64,000 bases of DNA from Bryobacteraceae bacterium. GTDB lineage: Bacteria > Acidobacteriota > Terriglobia > Bryobacterales > Bryobacteraceae. The first letter of the stretch is position 1; each line of letters starts with the position of its first letter. The position numbers and the translations under genes are program-made. A model generated the notes under the pieces. The model worked only from the letters and a program-made list of their open reading frames with translations. It had not been told where the DNA came from and made no database searches. The stretch is taken from contig BPGD01000001.1 of assembly GCA_026002855.1 (NCBI GenBank), forward strand, positions 248,001-312,000, read 5' to 3'. Shown in pieces: positions 58,493 through 64,000 of the stretch.

Positions 58493-58981
58493 ATGCGAGC
58501 CTTGCTGGCCGGTCTTTGCTGCGCGGCCCTGGCCGCACAGGCGCCCAAAACGCCAGCGCCCAGTGCGCCAGAGACGATCACCCTGAGGGACGCCGCCCTC
58601 GGCGCCGTCACGTTCAACCACAAGCTGCACGACCAACGGACAGGCGGCAAGTGCCAGACCTGCCATCACGCTTCGAAACCGGAGAAGCCGGAGACCAGAC
58701 CCAACCAGCCGTGCCGCGACTGCCACACCAAACCGCCCTCGGCGGGCATGAAGACATCGCGGCAGGCCGCGTTCCACAACCCGACCGCGCAGAGCGGCGT
58801 CTGCATCGACTGCCACAAAAAGCAGGCGGCCGCCGCAGGCAAGGCGCCGCTCAAGTGCGCCGAATGTCACAGGAAGGAAGCCAAACCGGTTGCAGGAGGA
58901 CGGTATGGGCAACCATGGCATTCCACGGCGGGAGTTCATGCGGTGGGCTTCGGCAGCCACGGCGCTGACTCCCTTCCATGA
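58493..58981 (+). CDS. Periplasmic tetrahaem cytochrome c (class III-like)
   Basis: A 162-residue exported protein with signal about 1-16 and four CxxCH haem sites: Cys54/57-His58, Cys74/77-His78, Cys104/107-His108 and Cys122/125-His126. Four other histidines (43, 46, 59, 95) could serve as distal ligands, as in cytochrome c3. It is first in the hydrogenase operon, so it most likely takes electrons from the hydrogenase. The last about 32 residues lack haem motifs and are encoded in DNA shared with the small subunit gene. Confidence 0.9.
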   Translation: MRALLAGLCCAALAAQAPKTPAPSAPETITLRDAALGAVTFNHKLHDQRTGGKCQTCHHASKPEKPETRPNQPCRDCHTKPPSAGMKTSRQAAFHNPTAQSGVCIDCHKKQAAAAGKAPLKCAECHRKEAKPVAGGRYGQPWHSTAGVHAVGFGSHGADSLP

Positions 58982-59855
58982 GGCGTTTCTGCCGCGCCTC
59001 GGCGCGGCGCTCGCTGACGCCGTCAAGGAATATCCGATCATCTGGATGCAGCACTCGGCTTGCAGCGGGTGCTCAGTGTCGGTCATCAACACGATCCATC
59101 CCAGCATCAAGAACGTCATCCTCGATCAGATCCTGCCAGGACATCAGCTTTTCCTGAACTACCATTCGACGCTGATGGCCGCCGCCGGTCATCTGTCGAC
59201 GGACGCCGCGATGGAAACGGCCCGGAAGCACAAGGGCAAGTACGTCTTCATCGTGGAGGGCGCCATACCGACGCGGGATGGCGGCATCGACGGCACGCTC
59301 GGCGAAGAAGACGGCAAACCGGTGACGATGCTGGAATGGATGCGGCGGCTGGCGCCGGGCGCCATGGCGATCCTCGCCGTCGGCACCTGTGCGGCCTACG
59401 GGGGCATCTCTGCGGCCGCGCCGAACCCGACTGAGTCAAAGGGCGTCCGCGACGTGCTGCGAATGCTCTCCATCAACGTCCCGGTGATCAACATCCCGGG
59501 CTGCCCGTGCCACCCCGACTGGTTCATCGGAACCGTGGCCCGCGTCCTGCTGTACGGCATCCCCCCCGCAAAGGACCTCGACGAGCACGGCCGCCTGAAA
59601 ATCTATTTCGCCAAAACGGTGCATAACCGGTGCATCTTCCGCGACTACCTCGACGACGGCGTCTTCGCTTCGAAATTCGGCGAGGTCGGCTGCATGATGG
59701 AGCTGGGCTGCAAGGGGCCATTCACCCACGCCGATTGTCCCATCCGGCAGTGGAACAGCGGCGTCAACTGGTGCATCAACGCCAGCGCTCCCTGCATCGG
59801 GTGCACCGAACCGGGATTCCCGGACGCGCACTCGCCCCTGTACCAGAGGAGGTGA
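58905..59855 (+). CDS. [NiFe] hydrogenase small subunit, Tat-exported
   Basis: A 316-residue iron-sulfur subunit. Tat signal PRREFMRWAS near residues 7-16. Proximal cluster ligands are Cys53, Cys56 (CSGC), Cys162 (AVGTC) and Cys200. Distal cluster: His240, Cys243, Cys263, Cys269. Medial cluster: Cys278, Cys290, Cys297, Cys300; Cys290 stands where [3Fe-4S] enzymes have proline, so a [4Fe-4S] medial cluster is predicted. The two extra proximal cysteines of O2-tolerant enzymes are Gly55 and Gly167 here. No C-terminal membrane anchor. Start 58905 follows AGGAGG. It overlaps the cytochrome gene by 77 bases. Confidence 0.94.
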   Translation: MGNHGIPRREFMRWASAATALTPFHEAFLPRLGAALADAVKEYPIIWMQHSACSGCSVSVINTIHPSIKNVILDQILPGHQLFLNYHSTLMAAAGHLSTDAAMETARKHKGKYVFIVEGAIPTRDGGIDGTLGEEDGKPVTMLEWMRRLAPGAMAILAVGTCAAYGGISAAAPNPTESKGVRDVLRMLSINVPVINIPGCPCHPDWFIGTVARVLLYGIPPAKDLDEHGRLKIYFAKTVHNRCIFRDYLDDGVFASKFGEVGCMMELGCKGPFTHADCPIRQWNSGVNWCINASAPCIGCTEPGFPDAHSPLYQRR

Positions 59856-59858
59856 CCC

Positions 59859-61343
59859 ATGCCGCAGAAGGTGATTCTCGATCCCCTGACCCGCATCGAG
59901 GGCCATCTCGGCATCGAGGCGGTGGTGGACAACGGCAGGGTCGTCGACGCCCGGTGCTCCGGCACGCTATACCGCGGCTTTGAACAGATCCTCATCGGGC
60001 GCGATCCGCTGGACGCCGTCCAGATTACCCAGCGCTTCTGCGGCGTCTGCCCCGCCGCCCACGCCCTGGCCAGCGCGCAGTGCCTGGACAACGCGCTCGG
60101 CCTGGTGCCGCCTCATAACGGCCGCGTCATCCGCAATCTCATTCAGGGCGCAAATTATATCCAGTCCCATATCCTGCATTTTTACCATCTCGCCGCTCTC
60201 GATTATGCCCGCGGCCCGGAATTTCCGCCCTTCATTCCGCGCTTCGAGGCCGACTATCGCCTGCCCGCAAAAGTGAGCCAGGATATTGTCAGCCACTACG
60301 TCCAGGCCCTGCATATCCGCCTCAAGGCGCACGAAATGTCGGCCGTATTTTCGGGAAAAATGCCGCATTGCGCCTCGGTGGTTCCCGGCGGAGTGACGGT
60401 GACGCCGGCCGTGGACAAGGTGACCACATTCCTCTGGCGGCTGAAAGAACTGCGGGAATTCATCGACAACGTATACATCCCCGACGTGCTGACGATCGCC
60501 GCCGTCTACCGCGATTACTCCGAAATCGGGCGCGGCTGCCGCCGCTTCCTCTCTTACGGCGCATTCGACCTGGACTCCGAACCGGACGTCCAGAAGCGGA
60601 CGCGATTCTTCCAGATGGGGCGCGTCGTGGACGGCCGGCGCGCACCGGTCGATCCGGGCAGAATCACCGAAGACGTCCGGCACGCCTGGTATCGCGAGCG
60701 TCCGCCGGCCCACCCCTCCCGGGAGACCACCGAGCCGGACCGCAAGAAGGCCGGCGGCTATAGCTGGCTGAAAGCACCCCGGTACGAAGGCCTGGCCTAT
60801 GAGGTCGGGCCGCTCGCGCGCGCCATGGTCAACAGCGCCGACAACGCCAATCCCGCCCTTGCCAAAGCGCTCGATGGTGCGCTGGCCCAGTTGCGGCTCA
60901 GGCGCGAAAATCTCTGCTCGGTCATGGGCCGGCATCTGGCCCGCGCCCTGGAAACCAAGGTGCTGGCCGATGCCATGGCGGACTGGGTTCTCCAGATCAA
61001 ACTGGACGAACCGGTGGCCGTGGGACACAAGCTCCCAGAAGCGGCCGCAGGCATGGGCCTGTGGGACGCCCCGCGCGGCGCTCTCGGTCACTGGATCTCG
61101 ATCCGCAACCAGAAAATCGAGCGTTACCAGGCCGTGGTTCCAACCACCTGGAACGCTTCGCCGCATGATGGCAAGGAGCAGCCGGGGCCCATCGAGGAGG
61201 CGCTGCTCGGCGCGCCCGTCGAGGACCCGGCCAATCCGTTCGCGCTCGCTCGCATCGTGCGTTCGTTCGATCCCTGCATCGCCTGCGCCGTGCATCTGGT
61301 GACGCCGCGCGGGCGCCTGCTGGCCTCGGCGCGCATCGTCTGA
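59859..61343 (+). CDS. [NiFe] hydrogenase large subunit
   Basis: A 494-residue catalytic subunit. Nickel ligands are Cys61 and Cys64 in RFCGVCPAAH (L2) and Cys473 and Cys476 in DPCIACAVH (L5). After maturation, cleavage after His479 would remove 15 residues. It belongs to group 1 membrane-associated or periplasmic uptake enzymes; I do not assign a subgroup. It carries no Tat signal and would be exported with the small subunit. AGGAGG precedes the start, three bases after the small subunit stop. Confidence 0.95.
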   Translation: MPQKVILDPLTRIEGHLGIEAVVDNGRVVDARCSGTLYRGFEQILIGRDPLDAVQITQRFCGVCPAAHALASAQCLDNALGLVPPHNGRVIRNLIQGANYIQSHILHFYHLAALDYARGPEFPPFIPRFEADYRLPAKVSQDIVSHYVQALHIRLKAHEMSAVFSGKMPHCASVVPGGVTVTPAVDKVTTFLWRLKELREFIDNVYIPDVLTIAAVYRDYSEIGRGCRRFLSYGAFDLDSEPDVQKRTRFFQMGRVVDGRRAPVDPGRITEDVRHAWYRERPPAHPSRETTEPDRKKAGGYSWLKAPRYEGLAYEVGPLARAMVNSADNANPALAKALDGALAQLRLRRENLCSVMGRHLARALETKVLADAMADWVLQIKLDEPVAVGHKLPEAAAGMGLWDAPRGALGHWISIRNQKIERYQAVVPTTWNASPHDGKEQPGPIEEALLGAPVEDPANPFALARIVRSFDPCIACAVHLVTPRGRLLASARIV

Positions 61344-61353
61344 GCGGCCAGCG

Positions 61354-61818
61354 ATGGAAAACAGAACGTTGATCGCCGGCGCCGGCAACCTTCTGCTCGG
61401 CGACGAAGGAGTTGGCGTGCACGCGGTGCGCGCCCTGATGGAGCAGGGACTTCCCGAAGGCGTGGACGCCGTCGATGCGGGCACCGCGCTCGGAGACCTG
61501 CTCGGCGACCTTGCCCGCTACAGCGCGTTGATCCTCGTGGACGCCATCCGCGGCGGCGGCCGGCCCGGCGACCTGTATCGGCTGGAAATCCGCTCGCCGG
61601 ACGATCTGGCCCCCAGCGCCGGGCCCCTGTCCCTGCACGAGTTCGGCGTCGCCGAAGCGCTCGCCCAGGCCCGCGCGCTCGGCGTCCTGCCCCCGCGCGT
61701 GGTCCTCATCGGGATGGAGCCCGAACGGCTTCAACCCGGAATGGAGCTGTCGCCGGCCGCCGCCGCCGCCCTGCCTCGCCTGCTGGCGCTCATCCGCGCC
61801 GAAATCGCCACCCGCTAG
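61354..61818 (+). CDS. Hydrogenase maturation endopeptidase, HyaD/HybD type
   Basis: A 154-residue nickel-sensing protease that trims the large subunit C-terminus. It has AGAGNLLLGDEGVGVH with Glu18, Asp63 in LVDAI and His95 in SLHEFG, the three nickel ligands of HybD. It follows the large subunit by 10 bases. No hypABCDEF genes are in the window, so the general maturation set lies elsewhere. Confidence 0.93.
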   Translation: MENRTLIAGAGNLLLGDEGVGVHAVRALMEQGLPEGVDAVDAGTALGDLLGDLARYSALILVDAIRGGGRPGDLYRLEIRSPDDLAPSAGPLSLHEFGVAEALAQARALGVLPPRVVLIGMEPERLQPGMELSPAAAAALPRLLALIRAEIATR

Positions 61819-62009
61819 GCTTCCCTCCCGCTCCTGACTCCTCCTCGCGCTGAGCACGAAACGGAGCGGCTGTCCTGGCGCCTTCGCCGCAGCAGTGGCG
61901 CAGCACGCCGGCGGCGCGCCACGCCGCGGGCGCGCAGCGCCCGGCAACGAGCCGACCCGTCCTGTCGCCCTTCAAACCCGCGAGTCAAGCGCTCCCGGCG
62001 CCGGAATCG

Positions 62010-63434
62010 TCACGCTCTCCCTGCCGCTTCAGGCGCGCGGTGAAAGACCTGCGCACGGAACACCCAGAGCCTGGCCTCGCGGTCTCTCCACGCCCCCGCC
62101 GGCAGGCCCGCCTTGTGGGCCAGCGCATCCAGGAACCATTCCGCGTTGACGCGGCGCTCCCTGCCCACCTGCGGCAGCAGCAGCCCGCGGCGGCCCCAGC
62201 ATTCGATGTAGGCTCCGTGTTCGCCCAGGCGGAAGCGGCGAGGATCGGGCAGGCGCTTGAAGGGCGTCAGGATCGAAATTTCGATCTCCAGATCCGGCGG
62301 CGCCGTGGCCCTCGTCGGAAAGCGCGGGTCGTGCAGCGCCGAAAGCGTCAGCTCGGGAACAGCCGCGCGGTAGGTGTCCTCGTCGCCGAGCCGGCCGATG
62401 CAGCCAAACAGTTCCCCGCGCTCGTGCAGGCTGACAAACACGCCGCCGCGGCGGTCCAGTTCTTCGAGCGGCGCCTCGCTCTCCACCGGACGCTCGATGC
62501 CGCGCTCGCGGAGCTGCGCGAGCGTCGCCTCGGCGCTGTCCAGCAGCGCCTGCCGCGCCGCCTCGCTCAGATAAAAGCTGCTTTCGCGGAAGTAACCCAG
62601 CGCGGCATAGCCGACCGAAAGAGAATAGTCCCCGTTCAGATCCCCGCTGGTCATGTAGTCGAGCGTCGCCTGAAAGATCTCTTCCTCGCCCGGCAACATC
62701 GACAGGATCTCCAGCAGCAGGCTCACTGGCGCCACCCCGCATGTGGTCGATCCGTTGCGGCGCAGCTCAGCCAGGAAGAACGCCGGGTCGAGGCTCGAGG
62801 CCGCTTCGATCACTTCGCGGTCCAGCGCATGGAGATTCGCCCCCGTTCCGCTGTCGAGCGGGAACGGCGTAAATCCGAAGCGCCGCCCGTAATGGGTGAG
62901 GTCGGTGCTCGCCACCAACACGTCGCCCGGCCGCAGCGCGGCCGCGATCCGCTGCGCCGCCTCGCGACGGATGCGCTCATGCGCGGATCCGACATATAAC
63001 GGCGCCACCGCCACGCCCGGCAGCAGCCGCTGGACGAACGGAAGCTGGATCTCCAGGGAATGGTCGCAGGCCTGCGCCGGCGACATGGCCGGAAAGTCAA
63101 AGCCGGACAGATCCACCGGGACGCGGCCCAGCGGCGTCGAGTAGGCCCCGATGCGCGGCATGATCACCTCGGCCGGCCCGCCCGAGTGAAGGAAGCCAAG
63201 CATCACGACCCGCGCCGGCCGCGCCGCCGCCACGTGCCTCCACGACGCGGCCGCCACCGAGCCCGAATAAACCAGCCCCGCGTGCGGCACAACCGCCGCC
63301 AGCACGCCGGGCCACAGGGCGGCGCCGGTTCGCTCCTCCGAAGTCTCCAGCAGTTCTTCCAGCAGCTCTTCCAGCTCGGCCGGCTCCGCCGGATACCACG
63401 CGCCGGCATACGGAGTGGCGAATGTCGTGGTCAT
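62010..63434 (-). CDS. Fused Memo-AMMECR1 protein of the AmmeMemoRadiSam system
   Basis: A 474-residue fusion. Residues about 1-275 are a Memo-like domain related to LigB dioxygenases, with metal-type histidines in VPHAGLVYSG, DHSLEIQLPF and STDLTHYGRRF. About 290-460 is an AMMECR1 domain with GVFVSLHERGELFGCIGRL and EIEISILTPF. These and a radical SAM enzyme form a conserved trio of unknown chemistry. GGAGGAG precedes the ATG. The radical SAM gene upstream ends 10 bases away. It converges with the hydrogenase operon. Confidence 0.9.
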   Translation of the reverse strand: MTTTFATPYAGAWYPAEPAELEELLEELLETSEERTGAALWPGVLAAVVPHAGLVYSGSVAAASWRHVAAARPARVVMLGFLHSGGPAEVIMPRIGAYSTPLGRVPVDLSGFDFPAMSPAQACDHSLEIQLPFVQRLLPGVAVAPLYVGSAHERIRREAAQRIAAALRPGDVLVASTDLTHYGRRFGFTPFPLDSGTGANLHALDREVIEAASSLDPAFFLAELRRNGSTTCGVAPVSLLLEILSMLPGEEEIFQATLDYMTSGDLNGDYSLSVGYAALGYFRESSFYLSEAARQALLDSAEATLAQLRERGIERPVESEAPLEELDRRGGVFVSLHERGELFGCIGRLGDEDTYRAAVPELTLSALHDPRFPTRATAPPDLEIEISILTPFKRLPDPRRFRLGEHGAYIECWGRRGLLLPQVGRERRVNAEWFLDALAHKAGLPAGAWRDREARLWVFRAQVFHRAPEAAGRA

Positions 63435-63443
63435 GGCTCCTCC

Positions 63444-64000
63444 TCAGACAGCGGTCCGCGCCGGGACCCGCCAGAAGCCTGCAATTTCGGCCAGGCACGA
63501 CGGGCAGCGCCCGTCCGCGCCAATCCGGTTCTTCAGCACGCGGAAGCCGTAGCGCTCGATCAGCGTTGCGCCACACTGCCAGCAGCGCGTGTTTTCCAGC
63601 TCTCCCAGCCCGGGCAGGTTGCCCGCGTAAACGTAGCGCAGCCCAGCCTCCTTTCCGGCACGCACCGCCCGCAGCAGGTCGGAGGCCGACGTCGGCCGCA
63701 CGTCCTCCATCTTGTAGTCCGGATGGAAAGCCGTCACATGCCAGGGAATGTCTACCGAAATGGACGCCAGGAAACGTGCAATCTGGCCGAGCTCTTCGTC
63801 TGAGTCGTTGAATCCAGGCACCACCAGCGTCACCACCTCCAGCCAGAACCCCATCTCGTGGATGCGCCGGATCGAGTCCAGCACCGGCCCCAGCCGCCCG
63901 CCCAGCCTGCGATAGTTTTCGTCGCGGAAGGATTTCAGGTCCACCTTGAACAGGTCAAGCCACGGCCGCAGGAACTCGAGCACCTCCGGCGTGGCGTTGC
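63444..64000 (-). CDS. Radical SAM protein of the AmmeMemoRadiSam system, partial
   Basis: The C-terminal 185 residues of a gene that runs off the right edge; the radical SAM CxxxCxxC lies outside. The visible part has the barrel end KVDLKSFRDENYRRLGG, VVTLVVPGFNDSDEELGQ and PWHVTAFHPDYKM, then two CxxC pairs (CWQCGATLI and CPSCLAEI) that look like a zinc or extra iron site typical of this group. It is co-directional with the Memo-AMMECR1 gene 10 bases downstream. The frame is open to base 64000. Confidence 0.88.
   Translation of the reverse strand, partial: NATPEVLEFLRPWLDLFKVDLKSFRDENYRRLGGRLGPVLDSIRRIHEMGFWLEVVTLVVPGFNDSDEELGQIARFLASISVDIPWHVTAFHPDYKMEDVRPTSASDLLRAVRAGKEAGLRYVYAGNLPGLGELENTRCWQCGATLIERYGFRVLKNRIGADGRCPSCLAEIAGFWRVPARTAV

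Noticed and set aside
57811-58968. Long plus-strand frame through the divergent region into the cytochrome gene
   Set aside because: It overlaps the phosphodiesterase and cytochrome genes in other frames and reads as Arg/Ala/Gly-rich shadow sequence.
61819-62009. Repetitive GC-rich gap as a CRISPR or REP element
   Set aside because: No repeat unit of constant length and spacing; only GC-rich short palindromes expected by composition.

Overview
The window is 64 kb of compact, GC-rich bacterial chromosome with about 60 protein genes and no rRNA, tRNA, CRISPR array or insertion sequence that I could recognise. The content points to a Gram-negative heterotroph: lipid A synthesis (lpxC), a PEP-CTERM surface protein, Tat-exported periplasmic hydrogenase, multihaem cytochrome, and several secreted hydrolases. 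The combination of PEP-CTERM, a bacterial microcompartment shell gene, an AmmeMemoRadiSam locus and very high GC best fits an Acidobacteriota lineage of the Solibacter/Bryobacter type. That placement is inference from gene content, not from a search.

Layout. 0.1-3.8 kb: PEP-CTERM protein, NfeD protease plus slipin pair, and a thioredoxin-fold protein. 3.9-7.9 kb: a six-hairpin glycosidase-like protein and a 925-residue double glycosyltransferase. 7.8-11.3 kb (minus): a tightly overlapping four-gene unit of PPi-type phosphofructokinase, methyltransferase, TIGR00300/LOR-SDH (ornithine cyclodeaminase-like) protein and QueF. 11.4-15.1 kb: ceramidase-like hydrolase, then a tandem duplication of a small secreted-protein gene whose second copy is frameshifted. 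15.2-17.1 kb: FHA-GAF-sigma54 activator. 17.2-22.6 kb (minus): ilvB-ilvN-ilvC-cimA behind a branched-chain leader peptide and a mutually exclusive terminator/antiterminator. 22.8-25.4 kb: ECF sigma factor, anti-sigma factor, YbjQ protein and hydrolase. 25.4-28.7 kb: leuS and nfo. 28.9-33.3 kb: lpxC, phosphatidyltransferase, two membrane proteins and an ABC exporter.

33.3-38.3 kb (minus): a BMC-T shell protein, a DHDPS-family lyase with a C-terminal extension resembling an encapsulation peptide, a split transketolase, and hemB. 38.3-43.6 kb (plus): acyP, apt, ispE, prs, rplY, pth, rpsF, rpsR and rplI. 43.7-51.3 kb: HEAT/SEC-C protein, PHP hydrolase plus GT4 pair, secreted proteins, ogt and an NmrA-like protein. 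51.3-58.0 kb: MOT1-type transporter, kinase-like and transglutaminase-like proteins, an M16 peptidase pair and an alkaline-phosphatase-superfamily enzyme.

58.4-64 kb: a good sigma70 promoter drives a tetrahaem cytochrome, Tat-type [NiFe] hydrogenase small and large subunits and the maturation protease. Facing it is a Memo-AMMECR1 fusion with its radical SAM partner, which runs off the right edge.

The most interesting items are the complete ilv attenuator, the microcompartment shell/cargo gene pair, the hydrogenase iron-sulfur ligand set, and the duplicated, frameshifted secreted-protein locus.
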